Position numbers and translations under genes: made by a program. A model generated the notes under the pieces. That model had not been told where the DNA came from. It did no database searches and saw only the letters and a list, made by a program, of their open reading frames with translations. A DNA stretch of 64,000 bases from Melanopsichium pennsylvanicum (Eukaryota; Basidiomycota; Ustilaginomycetes; Ustilaginales), in the NCBI GenBank assembly GCA_900208305.1, contig OAPG01000020.1, positions 186,001 to 250,000 of the forward strand. Reading direction: 5' to 3'. Shown here piece by piece: positions 1-10,941 of this stretch; the stretch's first letter is position 1, and each line of letters starts with the position of its first letter.

Positions 1-925
1 CTCTCAAAGGTTAAGTTAGAGTAAAGTACCTTTAAGACTACAAATCTGTACAAATTTGTGGGTACTGTGTAAATAATAGCTTATGGAGGTAGAAAAAGAA
101 AGAGTTGGTCCGAGCCGCAACCGCAACCGCAACCGCAACCGGAGACTGAGCTCTTGAGACACGCAAATTGGTTTGACTCGTCTGGTGGACTGACACCGCG
201 CTCTGCTGGTTCGCTTTCTTTGCAGTCACTTTGCCAGTCAACTCTTGCTCACACATAGTGTAGTACTCCATACAATAATACATACACATACACAAACTAC
301 GCCAACCGAAGCCTCCATCTCTACTTGTCACATTCACTACCCGCCTTCTTTTACTCCTCCTCTTCTCCCCTTGTCTTCTATAACGGCTTCTATCCTTGTC
401 TCAAACTGAAGCAAGAGGCTCGCTCTTCACTCTTCATCACAATCGCTTTGATTCACTTCCGCTCATTCCATCATATCGCAGTTGGTCGTTCAGCATCTCC
501 TCAAGCCCCGCTACACTTTGAGCCTTGATTGCCCGGGTCAAACAATCTTGATCTTTTTCAAGCTCGCTCATAATCACAACTGTCGTGTCTGCTTATCAAC
601 ACTTGTCGCTTCGACTTGCTTCACCGTCGGTACCACTGGTTGTACACGCCTCATTCCATTCCTCTAACCCAGATTCGAACGCAGACGTGGCACACTCGCA
701 GAGCACATGCCTCTGTCTCCTCGCATCATCGCACCATACGTTTCACCATCCCAGCCACAAACTTCCTTTCGAGCTTCAAAGCTGCCCCTCCGCTTTGCTT
801 CGTATTCCAGCAACAAGAAGCCGCCGATCAAACACGTCTAGTTTCAAGTCAGCGCTCTTCATTCAGCATTCGGCGTCCCATCCTCTACTCTACACGATCT
901 ACAACTCTTGTAGTACGCAGCAATC
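1..925. other. Upstream region of the PPZ phosphatase gene
   Basis: No convincing gene was found here. It holds a hexamer repeat (CCGCAA, about 4.5 copies, positions 115-141), and from about 330 onward a C/T-rich stretch typical of fungal promoters and 5' leaders. The short open frames in it have no recognisable domains. It probably contains the promoter and long 5' UTR of the phosphatase that starts at 926 or 950. Confidence 0.5.
115..141. repeat. (CCGCAA)n hexanucleotide repeat
   Basis: About 4.5 perfect CCGCAA units near the left edge, in non-coding sequence. Confidence 0.9.
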
Positions 926-2431
926 ATGTTCAAGTCATTCGGAAAGATCATGGGAGCTTCCTCCCGAAAGGGCAAGTCAAAACTAAACGAAAGTGATGAC
1001 GCCGTCGAGCCATCCAACGGTCTCTCTGCATCCGACTCTTCCAACCTTCTCCGCCCAAAGAGCAAGGACTCGCTCGCCGTGTCCGACAACGCTGTCGGTA
1101 CCAACGGCAACAACGCCTCTTCAGCCCCTGCAAAGATGATCGAAAAGCGAGGTGGCGTCAGCAGACACGAATCTCCCCTGCCATCCCCATCACCCTCGGC
1201 GCGCAATGTGCTCGAGGGCCAGGACGTCGAAAGTGAAGCAGGCAGCCTTGCAGCTGCCAGATCGACACCATCCGATGCAGCGCCCCTGTCTGCCAATAAC
1301 GCCGCATCACAAGCCACGTCTGCATCCACAGCTGCTACCATCCTCTCTAACCCCCTCGCACAGAACGCCTCTGGCTTCCCAGCTTCCGTCGGCAAAGGTT
1401 CTCAGCCCGCATCCGCATCCGCAGCCGCATCCGTAGCCGACCAGGTACGAACCTTTGACATTGATGACATGATCTCTCGTCTTCTCGAAGCAGGTTATTC
1501 CGGCAAGATCCCCAAACCCGCGCTCAAAAATGCAGAAATCACCGCCGTCTGTCAAGCAGCACGAGAAATTTTTTTGTCACAACCCACCCTCATCGAACTC
1601 AGCCCACCGGTCAAGATTGTTGGCGACACCCACGGACAATATCATGATCTTCTCCGCCTGTTTGAAATGTGCGGCTTCCCTCCTTCAGCCAATTACCTCT
1701 TCCTCGGCGACTACGTGGATCGTGGCAAACAGTCGTTGGAAACCATCCTGCTGTTGCTGTGTTATAAGATCAAGTATCCCGAAAACTTTTTCCTGCTTCG
1801 TGGCAATCACGAATGCGCCAACGTCACGCGAGTGTATGGCTTCTACGACGAATGCAAACGTAGGGTCAACATCAAGATCTGGAAGACGTTTATCGATGTG
1901 TTCAACACTCTGCCCATTGCTGCGGTGGTGGCGTCCAAGATCTTTTGCGTGCACGGTGGACTGTCGCCAAGCTTGTCCAACATGGATGATATTCGACGTA
2001 TCGAGAGGCCTACGGACGTTCCAGACTATGGACTTTTGAACGATTTGCTCTGGTCGGATCCGAGCGATACCGCGTTGGATTGGGAGGACAACGAAAGAGG
2101 TGTATCGTACTGTTTCGGCAAAGCGGTGATTCAGCAATTTTTGGCACAGTATGATTTCGATTTGATCTGTAGGGCACATATGGTGGTAGAGGATGGGTAT
2201 GAATTTTGGAACGAGAGGACGTTGGTGACGATTTTTAGTGCGCCTAATTATTGTGGAGAGTTTGATAATTTTGGTGCGGTCATGTCGGTTAGTGAGGATT
2301 TGTTGTGTGCGTTTGAATTGTTGAAACCGTTGGATGGCGCGGCGTTGAAGAAGGAAATGGCAAAGAATAAGAGGAGAAGCTTGCTTCAGCATCAATCTCC
2401 TCCTGCGAGGAATACTCAACAATCGTACTGA
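926..2431 (+). CDS. PPZ1: PPZ-type serine/threonine protein phosphatase
   Basis: A PP1-like metallophosphatase of 501 residues. The catalytic domain (about residues 170-475) carries the complete signature set: GDTHGQ near 233, GDYVDRG near 262 and RGNHE near 292, then the HGG and [11 protein letters not shown] motifs, so an active two-metal enzyme is expected. Residues 1-165 form a Ser/Ala/Asn-rich tail, which separates PPZ enzymes from plain PP1 catalytic subunits of about 320 residues. In yeasts, Ppz phosphatases restrain K+ and Na+ transport, affect salt tolerance and cell integrity, and are inhibited by Hal3-type subunits; that role here is inferred from family membership. Two in-frame ATGs, at 926 and 950, compete as start. 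The second gives an N-terminus beginning MGASS, resembling the myristoylated start of known PPZ proteins. A PP1 with an unusual tail is the main alternative. Confidence 0.9.
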   Translation: MFKSFGKIMGASSRKGKSKLNESDDAVEPSNGLSASDSSNLLRPKSKDSLAVSDNAVGTNGNNASSAPAKMIEKRGGVSRHESPLPSPSPSARNVLEGQDVESEAGSLAAARSTPSDAAPLSANNAASQATSASTAATILSNPLAQNASGFPASVGKGSQPASASAAASVADQVRTFDIDDMISRLLEAGYSGKIPKPALKNAEITAVCQAAREIFLSQPTLIELSPPVKIVGDTHGQYHDLLRLFEMCGFPPSANYLFLGDYVDRGKQSLETILLLLCYKIKYPENFFLLRGNHECANVTRVYGFYDECKRRVNIKIWKTFIDVFNTLPIAAVVASKIFCVHGGLSPSLSNMDDIRRIERPTDVPDYGLLNDLLWSDPSDTALDWEDNERGVSYCFGKAVIQQFLAQYDFDLICRAHMVVEDGYEFWNERTLVTIFSAPNYCGEFDNFGAVMSVSEDLLCAFELLKPLDGAALKKEMAKNKRRSLLQHQSPPARNTQQSY

Positions 2432-2480
2432 AAGTAAAATAAATAAAAAATGGACAAATGCGCAATGATCTCACATTAAC

Positions 2481-2514
<34 letters not shown>

Positions 2515-3055
2515 CGAGGCTAGATTGTAAGGGTTTGGCTAAATCAACATCATATTACACACCCGCACACATTGAAACACACACGTACTCACGCACGATG
2601 GTAAGGGATTTGAATCACAAAGTGATTTGTTTACATGTATTGAAGTATGATTGGGGAACGAACACATACACACATGTTGATTTTTATTGTCGTATTCTGG
2701 GTTAGATAAATTTGACCTTCATTTCTCATTTCTATGCACTCAATTCCAGATGTATACTTTTTTTTTTTCTTATTGCAATGGTTCTTTTTTTTTTTTGGCA
2801 CTTTTGAAACGGTCAAAAAAAAAAAAACACTAAATATAACAATTAAATTCTCCACGGTATCACCACCCTTTGAAAATATTTTCTTTTTGTTCATTCCATT
2901 CCTTTCACTGTGATTGATCCCTTCAAAAAAAACCAAAATAAGAATGAATCTCATACTGTATCTTGCAATGCTAATGACGTTTGAGTATATACTATACTGT
3001 AATTCTATGGAATTGTATTGTACTGTGTAAAGCATGTGTGTGTGTGTGTTTTTTT
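2432..3055. other. Convergent 3' intergenic region with microsatellites
   Basis: This is the space between two converging genes, so it holds both 3' UTRs. Visible content is a (GA)n run at 2484-2511, CA-rich stretches near 2560-2595, several A and T homopolymers (2760-2832) and a GT run near 3035-3050. No coding sequence can be supported. Confidence 0.6.
2484..2511. repeat. (GA)n microsatellite
   Basis: An uninterrupted GA dinucleotide run of about 14 units in the 3' flank of the PPZ gene. Confidence 0.95.
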
Positions 3056-5527
3056 TCAAACACCTTGTTTAGGAAGCATATCCTCATCATTATCAGAATT
3101 AGGTTGCGAAACAGGTCCCTCATCAACATCCCCCTGATCCCGACTCTTTTCACCCACTCTTCCTTCCCCATCCTCATTCAAAGACAAAGACGATGGTAAA
3201 GCTAACAAATGTCCCATCCTCTCCACCTTTGTCCTCAAATACTTCTCCAATTCCGGTCCCTTAGTAATAGATGCTCCAATCATCGTAGTACCCGATCTCC
3301 TCAACACATGATCAATATAAGAATCATCCGATTCATCACTACTATCTACCCCATTCTCATCTTCTCCCTTTTGTTGTACTTGTTCAGCTTCCGAATCGGT
3401 TTCAAACCTATCCTGAGAATTGAGAACATCTTCACCTTGATGACGTAACCCAGCCGTAATTGGATCATGATCCGAATCGGTATCGGTGTTGGCTTGAGAT
3501 ATGACACTCTGATCCATACTACCTGCAAAACTAACTTGTCGTAACAAGCTAGAAGTGGCGCTCACCGATTTTTTAACCGGTAAACCACTCCTCAACGAAC
3601 TTGCACCTTTACTTGCTACACCACCACCACCACCACCACCAACAACAACAACTGAACTCCTAGCATCTTGTTTACCCTTACCATTCCTTCCCTTCTTAAG
3701 CTTGCCATGATTGTTTCGCCTAAGCCTCTTACCAAACTTCCAAACACGAGGAACCATACCCACCCTTTCAGTCACCCTCACACCTTCCGCCTCCAACGCC
3801 TCCATCTTTTCCGGATTGTTGGTCAACAATCGACACTGCTCCACACCCAGATCCCTCAAAATCGCACTGGCAATGTCATACTTTCTCGCATCCGGCAAAT
3901 GTCCCAAAAGAATGTTGGCAGATACCGTATCGTGACCCATATCTTGCAAGTTGTACGCCATGAGTTTATCCAACAGTCCAATCCCTCGACCTTCCTGTCG
4001 AAGGTACACAATCACTCCTCTACCCATGTTTCGTGCCGAGTTGGACGACGATTGGTGGTGGTGGTGGTGGTGGGAGGAGGACGACTTGGAAGCAGAGGAG
4101 TCATACGCTTCGGAAATGAGTCGGATGGCTTCGTCGAGCTGCTCACCGCAATCGCAGCGCTGACTACCGATGGTTTCACCTGTAAAACACTCGCTGTGAA
4201 TTCTGACCAGAGGTGCAAGTGCATCATCATGCTCGCCCTTGTCGTTGTTGTTCGCATGTTGATGCGAATGTCTGGGCAGAGGCTTACTCGCCACCTGGAA
4301 ACTTGGACCGAGCCTACCCACATAGGCACCTCTGACAATCCTCTCCATCTGCGTCTCTTCGGGTCCCCACACCTCATCCAGACTCCTACTCCTGAGCGCC
4401 ATCTGCTGATAAAATCCATCCGACTCCTTGACAGGTCTTCCATCCTCACCCAATTGTATGCTCGCCTCATCGTTCTGGTACGGATCGATGACGAGTGCAA
4501 GATGCTCCTTTGCATCGTGGTTGTTCTTGTACAAGTGACAAAAGATCTCACCATGCGGAGTAGGTACGCGTGTACGGGCGTAGCATCGAACGCGAACGGG
4601 CGGAGGACGGACGATGGAGGATATCGAGGGTTTGCCGAGAGGTGTACTGACTTGAGCCGGCATGAAGGCGAGAGTCTCGGCTGCAGGAGTGAGAGGGATG
4701 GATGTGGGGGCAGCGGCGACGACGGCTGCTGCTGCTGCTGCTGCTGGTTTGCTTTCGTCCAGAGGCTTTACGATGTGGTCGGAGGGCGCAGAGGAAGGCA
4801 CGAGCACGGTTTGGGCTGCTTGATTGCCGGGTTGTTTGAGCAGAGATGGCTGTGCGGCGGATTCGTCACTGGCTCGAACACGGACGGCTTGAGCTACGGC
4901 TTGGTGTTTGGCCGATTCTTGGGAGATGAAAGGTTTGGGTTGGGCGCGTTGTGCGTCGAGTTGCTTTTGTTTATGCAGACGGACACTGCGAGGTGCTTGT
5001 CTGCTAGCGTAAAAGGCTCGTTCTTCATCCGTGACTTGGGGAACGGGTTGGATTTTGAGGTTAGAGCAAGAAGCTAGGTTGGATCCAGGGGATTCCTCGA
5101 AAGTGTCAAAGTCGCAATTAGCGTAAGAGCCACTAGCAGCGTTAGGTCTTGGAGATGTGGGGTGTGCGGGATTTGCAGTGTTGGCGGAGGAGTTAGTGAT
5201 TGGAGGAGAGGCAGCGACGGCTCTGCGCTGAGAAGCAGGCATCTGATGACTACTTGTGGTATGAGCATGGCTACCGAACGAGTGATGAAAATGGTGGCGA
5301 GTGACGTGGGGGCCAGAGCTGAGACTTGCGGCGAGGACCATTGGGTCGATGGGGGGTCTACGAAGAGCATTGAGGGTTGAAAGGGGGCGTGATCTTGTGG
5401 CAGAGGATGTGTTAGGATAGGTGTTGGAGTTGTGCGGGAAAGAGGAGGGCATGGAGGTGAGGGCGTCAAGAAGTTCGAGGTCGCCCTGGGTGACGGAGGA
5501 GTGGGAGGGTTTTGCAGCGGTCATCAT
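3056..5527 (-). CDS. RIB1: GTP cyclohydrolase II with large extensions (riboflavin synthesis)
   Basis: The enzyme opens GTP to release formate and pyrophosphate, the first committed step of riboflavin synthesis. From the first ATG in this frame (5527) the protein is 823 residues, far longer than the 200-350 usual for the family. The catalytic core lies at about 310-600. It shows the zinc-binding HSECFTGE...RCDCGEQL segment (about 445-458), the [10 protein letters not shown] motif near 508 and the [12 protein letters not shown] segment. A Ser/His insert with six consecutive histidines (residues 486-491) sits between the zinc site and RQEGRG. The first 300 residues are low-complexity, including an alanine run, and the last 220 are Gly/Ser-rich then acidic. 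The frame stays open upstream to 5698 but has no ATG there. The core is certain; the role of the tails is unknown. Confidence 0.92.
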   Translation of the reverse strand: MMTAAKPSHSSVTQGDLELLDALTSMPSSFPHNSNTYPNTSSATRSRPLSTLNALRRPPIDPMVLAASLSSGPHVTRHHFHHSFGSHAHTTSSHQMPASQRRAVAASPPITNSSANTANPAHPTSPRPNAASGSYANCDFDTFEESPGSNLASCSNLKIQPVPQVTDEERAFYASRQAPRSVRLHKQKQLDAQRAQPKPFISQESAKHQAVAQAVRVRASDESAAQPSLLKQPGNQAAQTVLVPSSAPSDHIVKPLDESKPAAAAAAAVVAAAPTSIPLTPAAETLAFMPAQVSTPLGKPSISSIVRPPPVRVRCYARTRVPTPHGEIFCHLYKNNHDAKEHLALVIDPYQNDEASIQLGEDGRPVKESDGFYQQMALRSRSLDEVWGPEETQMERIVRGAYVGRLGPSFQVASKPLPRHSHQHANNNDKGEHDDALAPLVRIHSECFTGETIGSQRCDCGEQLDEAIRLISEAYDSSASKSSSSHHHHHHQSSSNSARNMGRGVIVYLRQEGRGIGLLDKLMAYNLQDMGHDTVSANILLGHLPDARKYDIASAILRDLGVEQCRLLTNNPEKMEALEAEGVRVTERVGMVPRVWKFGKRLRRNNHGKLKKGRNGKGKQDARSSVVVVGGGGGGGVASKGASSLRSGLPVKKSVSATSSLLRQVSFAGSMDQSVISQANTDTDSDHDPITAGLRHQGEDVLNSQDRFETDSEAEQVQQKGEDENGVDSSDESDDSYIDHVLRRSGTTMIGASITKGPELEKYLRTKVERMGHLLALPSSLSLNEDGEGRVGEKSRDQGDVDEGPVSQPNSDNDEDMLPKQGV

Positions 5528-6591
5528 GTTGGAGCGTGATGCAACGGGTGGATTCGCAGCCGTTTGTGAATTGGATATTGCGCCGACTTTTGTAGACCAG
5601 GTTTGAAGGCGAGGCTTGAAGTGATAAGTATATGGGATTGTATTGAACGAGTAGAAGAGGTAATGATGATGATGATGATGGACGAGGGAGAGGTGCAACC
5701 GGAGCTATCACCAAAGTCGAGATGGATTTCGGATGTTGAACTTTGCTAAATACCGGAGGGAAGCCATTAGAATCACTCCACAGATACTCTCCAACTCGGC
5801 TCTGATTCGACAAGTTACTGCAGTATCTCTCTCTCTCTCTGTTGTCCAGGTTTTCCTGACTCAACACCGCGGTCAGCTTCCGTTGGGTCACCTAAGTTAT
5901 CCTGCTGCTTACATTGTAAAATACCGCCGTCTGAACCATTTTTAAAACGCGAGCCAAATTTGAATCGAAAATTGAGATCTGAACGAGATCGGCCCGATGG
6001 AGTGCGGTGCAGCCAGAAGAATCCATTACATGGAGACAGCTGTGTGCATACAATATTCAATATACTGCACGACAGTTTGAATTTTCCCAAGAAATAAAAA
6101 ATCAAAAACAAAGGAATTCAAACGAGTAACGTAAGGAGGCAACATTAGATAGTTGAGGCTGAAGTTAATGTTAACTTGGATCTGAAATTGTTCCAGAATT
6201 CGTGCATTTCTATATTTACTATTTACTGTATGTACGTTCGTGTGTTGGGTTTGAGCGCGGAGAACTGTGCAATGTGTGAATGTGGTACTGACTCTGTAAG
6301 GTGTTGGTCTCCCTTTTTTTTCCTTTTCTTTTTCTTTCGCATAGAACAGTATTACACACTTTGAATTCCATACAAACTAAGGTGTTCTGCCGCTCTGCAC
6401 TCTGTGTTTGATTCATTTCGATCGCACTCCACACCCATTCCATACTGTCACTTTTACCACCATCACCACTACTACCTCCTCCTCCCAGCTTCTCCTCCTT
6501 TTCTTTCTCACTTTCTTTTCTACGTATAAGCACACACGCTTCAAATTCATCCTCCTCTCTTCAGCACACGTTTTGCTACATCCCAATCACA
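5528..6591. other. Divergent promoter region between RIB1 and importin alpha
   Basis: Both flanking genes are transcribed away from this stretch, so it must hold both promoters. It contains a TGATGA-type repeat at 5664-5680 and, just before the importin start, a C/T-rich run with short CAC/ACT repeats (about 6440-6590) of the kind seen in fungal promoters and leaders. No gene was found. Confidence 0.55.
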
Positions 6592-8229
6592 ATGTCCGGC
6601 CTTCGTGACATGTCGCGTCGACAAGACAACTACAAGGCAAAGGGTGTCTTCAAGCAGGATGAGCTCCGTAGAAGGCGTGAAGAGGCTCAGGTAGAGATTC
6701 GTCGTCAGAAGCGCGAAGAATCCATGGCAAAACGTCGTAACCTCAACATTGGCGATGATACTGACGCCGCCGATTCCGACGATGACGAATCCGCTTCCGC
6801 TGCCATCGACGCTCAACTCTCCCACGAGCTCCCAAACATGATCCAAGATGCTATGAGCGACAACCTCGATCGTCAGCTCGATGCCACCACCAAATTCCGC
6901 AAGTTGCTTTCTAAAGAAAAGAACCCTCCTATTGAGCGTGTCATCGCTGCTGGTGTCGTTCCTCGCTTCGTCGAATTCCTTAGCAGCCCTCACTCCATGA
7001 TCCAGTTCGAAGCCGCCTGGGCTTTGACCAATATCGCATCCGGTACTTCCGACCACACTCAGGTCGTCATCAACCAAGGCGCCGTCCCCGTCTTTATCCA
7101 GCTCCTCTCTTCGCCTGTCCTCGATGTTCGTGAACAGGCAGTGTGGGCTCTCGGCAACATTGCTGGTGACAGCCCCAAGTGCCGTGATTACGTTCTTCAG
7201 GCTGGTGCCATGCGTCCTTTGATCGCTCTCCTCAGCGAGAACCACAAGCAAAGCATGCTCCGCAACGCCACTTGGACCCTCAGCAATTTCTGCCGTGGCA
7301 AGAACCCTCAGCCCGACTGGGCCATGGTTTCTCCCGCTCTCAGCGTACTCACAAAGCTCATCTACTCGATGGACGACGAGGTTCTCATCGATGCCTGCTG
7401 GGCCATCTCGTACCTTTCCGACGGTGCCAACGAAAAGATTCAGGGCGTCATCGAGTCTGGCGTCTGCCGTCGTCTCGTAGACCTCCTCACCCATCCTTCC
7501 ACCGCAGTTCAAACCCCTGCTCTTCGCTCCGTCGGCAACATTGTCACCGGTGACGACTACCAGACCCAGGTCGTCATCTCTTCTGGCGCCCTTCCCCCTT
7601 TGCTATCCCTCCTCTCCTCGCCCAAGGAGGGCATCCGCAAAGAGGCCTGCTGGACCATCTCCAACATCACCGCTGGCTCATCTCAACAGATTCAGGCCGT
7701 CATTGATGCCAACATCATCCCTCCCCTCATCGACATTCTCCAGCACGCCGATTTCAAGACCAAGAAGGAGGCTTGCTGGGCCATCAGCAACGCCACCTCT
7801 GGCGGTCTTTCTGAACCCCAGCAGATCCGATACCTCGTCTCCCAAGGATGTACAAAGCCGCTCTGCGACCTCTTGAGGAGCATGGACAACAAGATCATCC
7901 AGGTAGCCCTCGATGGCTTGGAGAACATCCTCAAGGTAGGCGAGATGGACAGAGAGGCAGCCGGTGGAGATGCTCCCAACGCGTACGCGTTGAACATTGA
8001 AGAATGCGGTGGTATGGTCAGCATCCACAACTTGCAGCACCACGAGAACCTCGACATCTACAAAAAGTGCTTCTACATTATGGACAAGTACTTCCCCGAC
8101 GATGAGGCGCAGGACACTGGCTTGGGCGCTCCCCAGGTGGATGAGACGGGTGCATTTGCTTTCCAGAGCGATCTCAATGCTCCCCAGGGCGGATTCAACT
8201 TTGCTCCCTCCAACGGCATGCAGCAGTAA
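6592..8229 (+). CDS. SRP1: Importin subunit alpha (karyopherin alpha)
   Basis: A nuclear import adaptor that binds classical NLS cargo and hands it to importin beta. The 545-residue length matches the family. Residues 1 to about 60 are Arg/Lys-rich ([18 protein letters not shown]), the importin-beta-binding domain. Residues about 85-460 are armadillo repeats, with the conserved W-x3-N ladder repeated ([66 protein letters not shown]) that forms the NLS groove. The C-terminal segment holds the acidic exportin-binding type region and a Gly/Phe/Asn-rich end. The ATG at 6592 follows a favourable CACA context. The gene is intronless. I see nothing unusual, and identification is near certain. Confidence 0.97.
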   Translation: MSGLRDMSRRQDNYKAKGVFKQDELRRRREEAQVEIRRQKREESMAKRRNLNIGDDTDAADSDDDESASAAIDAQLSHELPNMIQDAMSDNLDRQLDATTKFRKLLSKEKNPPIERVIAAGVVPRFVEFLSSPHSMIQFEAAWALTNIASGTSDHTQVVINQGAVPVFIQLLSSPVLDVREQAVWALGNIAGDSPKCRDYVLQAGAMRPLIALLSENHKQSMLRNATWTLSNFCRGKNPQPDWAMVSPALSVLTKLIYSMDDEVLIDACWAISYLSDGANEKIQGVIESGVCRRLVDLLTHPSTAVQTPALRSVGNIVTGDDYQTQVVISSGALPPLLSLLSSPKEGIRKEACWTISNITAGSSQQIQAVIDANIIPPLIDILQHADFKTKKEACWAISNATSGGLSEPQQIRYLVSQGCTKPLCDLLRSMDNKIIQVALDGLENILKVGEMDREAAGGDAPNAYALNIEECGGMVSIHNLQHHENLDIYKKCFYIMDKYFPDDEAQDTGLGAPQVDETGAFAFQSDLNAPQGGFNFAPSNGMQQ

Positions 8230-9469
8230 CCTCCCGAGGCTCTCCTCTTCCACTTTCTGTTCACCACACTCCTGCGCCAGCAGACAACATGTCTCTGCAT
8301 TCGGCCTTCTCAGCCGCATATCGTGGAAACCACTTCACGATGGAAGATACCATACGCCCGCTCGAGTACACGTATCAGTCATTGCATACAGCATTCACAG
8401 TATGTTTTCTTTCGAGCCGGAGCAACCCCTTCCGAAAAAAGGTAAGTTCGCACACGCATCCAGATATCTTTCTCTCCCCTCACCCCTATCTGCATGAGGT
8501 GGGAGACGTCTGAGATAGCACCAGTGCAACAACGTAAAGTCAGGTCAAGCTTCTTCTTTTGTGTGTCCATTCACACCTTCTCCAGTACGAACAACAACAA
8601 TGTAATCCACCCATCCCCAGTATACAGATCGTCTGACGAGCTGTTGCACAAACGCACGCCGTTCATTTAACGATCCCAATCTGTCCATCTCATGCATGTC
8701 TCACCTATATTTTTCTTCATTCCCTTGCAATCTGTTGTCCCAGGTCACCTTTTTTTGCGTAGAGCTATCGATTGAGTGTGTGGGGAGTTCTGTGTGTGTA
8801 TTTCTCATGTGATTTTCGTTTTTGCAAGAGAGGGTTTTTGATGATGTTGGGTGTCAAGTGTGGGTTAGGTCCGAGCAAGTCAAAGTGGGCAAAGGAATAG
8901 GAAATCAAAGTGCGGGAATCGGGGAAATCTCCTCCACTCACGACTCTATTGTGATGATTTTATTTTTATGGGTACAATTCGTTTTGGTTGTTTAGTTTCT
9001 TGCATCTGTTCCTCGATCATTCTTCCCAAACTTCTCTATTTTGACACATGTTCGAACTTCAATCTACTTGCCTCGTCATCGTTCTCATAAGCTGACTGCT
9101 TCTAAGAAAATTGACCAGCCACGGCGTACGAATAGCGAGCGCATCAAAACATCAAAGAAACACCCTTATCGTCTTGCTGGTTGGGCTTTCTTTGGTTTGG
9201 TTCGGGATTGATAGGTTGTTTTTATCCGTGTTGCAACGCATTTCGAGGTAGTCGGACTTCTTGTGACGTTTGGCAACAAGCACCATCTACGGTTATTTGT
9301 TTTTTGTTTTTGTTTTGTTTTTTGTTTTCTTCCTTTTATCATCTCGGTTCTTCTCGCTGCGAACAAACCAATCTACCTTTCTCCTCATCCAATCACCACC
9401 CACTACCGGCCGCCAGCGTTTTCTCCTCACCTGCCTTTTTAGGTTGTGAAGTTCAAGGCGAGAACAAAC
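8230..9469. other. Intergenic region: importin alpha 3' UTR and FYV6 promoter
   Basis: No gene can be supported in this 1.2-kb stretch. The first part presumably carries the importin 3' UTR. The end shows T-rich tracts (9297-9335) and a possible splice acceptor (CCTTTTTAG, ending near 9442) shortly before the next ATG, so the downstream gene may have an intron in its 5' leader. No matching donor was pinned down. Confidence 0.4.
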
Positions 9470-10144
9470 ATGGCCTCTCAAAGAAACCTCCTCAGCAATT
9501 CTGTCTCATCCAGATTCGTTAGTCAAACCGAACTCGATGCAGCACGATCCGAATCCTCCACCTCTTGTATCGTTGATGAGAAGTATGATCCACGATCGTT
9601 GTTCGAACGGTTGCAAGCGCATAAGCAAGAAAAAGATGCTAAATACGATGAAATGTTTAAACTCAGCAATCAATTTCGTGGCATTGATGATGGTGAAAGT
9701 GAATTCCTCGATACCATATCCAAACAAAAGAGACGACAAGAATTGGAAAGAGAGGAAAGGGAAAGGGAAGAATTGGATGCTTTTCGTAGGGCTTCAAAGA
9801 AAGTTAAAAAACCAACACCAACCCTGTTGGAAGAAGCAAAGCTGATGACTATGACAGAAAATAAGACTGGTGGTGATAAGGTTGAAAATCAAGAACAAAT
9901 AAACTTATCAATGGCAATAGGAAAGGAGACAGTAAGAGAAATTGTAGGAATCAAATCGGAACAAGGGAGAAAAAAGAAACGCAAATCAAACTCTTCTTTA
10001 CTCGGTGTAGTCAAAAAGAAACCCCCACCACCACCACCAACAACACAAACAACATCATCATCATCATCATCGTCATCATCTAAACTTCCAACCGTTCCAC
10101 CAAACATCTCCAAATCAGAATTCTTGGATTCAAAACTCACATGA
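9470..10144 (+). CDS. FAM192A/Fyv6 (NIP30-domain) protein
   Basis: A 224-residue basic protein. Residues about 10-110 match the N-terminal domain of FAM192A (PSME3IP1)/Fyv6: an SRFVSQTELDAAR start, then YDPRSLFERLQAHKQEKDAKYDE, a FRGIDDGESEFLD segment and a charged EREEREREELDAFR helix. In yeast, Fyv6 is a late splicing factor; the animal protein binds the PA28-gamma proteasome activator. Which role applies here is not decidable from sequence. The C-terminal half is low-complexity, with KKKRKS basic clusters (probable nuclear localisation), a proline run and a serine run from a TCA repeat. The ATG at 9470 is chosen because it has a good context (caaacATGg) and starts the conserved domain; the frame is also open just upstream without an ATG. 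Confidence 0.8.
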   Translation: MASQRNLLSNSVSSRFVSQTELDAARSESSTSCIVDEKYDPRSLFERLQAHKQEKDAKYDEMFKLSNQFRGIDDGESEFLDTISKQKRRQELEREEREREELDAFRRASKKVKKPTPTLLEEAKLMTMTENKTGGDKVENQEQINLSMAIGKETVREIVGIKSEQGRKKKRKSNSSLLGVVKKKPPPPPPTTQTTSSSSSSSSSKLPTVPPNISKSEFLDSKLT

Positions 10145-10941
10145 TACACATTTCTCCCTCTCCCTCTCACTCCCCCCCCTTCCTCCTCTCTCTCTCTTAC
10201 ATTCACACTTTGGTTACACGTTACCTTCAAATTTAACATGACAACTATCATAAAAAATAAACTCCATCAAACCAAAGTTTCTACAAAGTCCATAGCCAGC
10301 TTCGGATACAAAATCCTAATGCGATTCAGTGTGCGAAAAAAGACTTTGAATGGAAAACAGAGAATGATTTATTTTTCTTTCTTTTATGCCGACAATTCAG
10401 GACGAGGCAAGGAAAAAAAATGTAGACGTTATGTAAATTTACTGTACATATGATGACCTATAACGTGTGTGTGGACTGTATGTTTATCGTGGAGGTCGCA
10501 TAAACGACATCGATACGGTTTTAACATTGACGTTAAGACGACAGCAGTTTTTGTGTTCCTTTTCTTCCTTCCATCAAGCTGATGGATGCTAGATTGGTTA
10601 AGAAGGGGGGCTAGAATCCTTGGAGAAGAACGGAGCACGTCCGAGGGCTCTATTCAAAATAAAAATAAAATTGGGATTGCCAGCTCTGGGGATGAGATGG
10701 TTGTTGAAACCGTGCGAAAACTAAGATGCAGTTGTTGAGCAGAGGTGCTGGGACGTCGATCTAGCGGTGCTGTTCGAAGCTGGCTAAAAGACATGAATGA
10801 ATCCCAGAATGGTAGCATGACTGAAAAATGGTGGCTTGCTCCTCCTACGACTCGGGTCTTTGCTCGACGGAAAACATCGTGCTTGACCAACGTTGAGCCG
10901 AGTCTCGAGTGTCTGGGTTCGCTCAAGAAGAGACGTTCCAA
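10145..10941. other. Intergenic region between FYV6-like and bZIP genes
   Basis: This is a convergent 3' region with no supported gene. It contains a C/T-rich run just after the upstream stop (10150-10195) and one copy of the octamer TACTGTAC (10440-10447) that recurs in other intergenic regions of the window. Confidence 0.5.

Noticed and set aside
3668..5077. A 469-codon open frame antisense to GTP cyclohydrolase II
   Set aside because: It is a mirror of the RIB1 coding frame, with poly-Val/Cys runs derived from GTG and TGC repeats.
6547..7512. A 321-codon open frame antisense to importin alpha
   Set aside because: It is fully explained as the reverse of the armadillo-repeat coding sequence, and no independent domain was seen.
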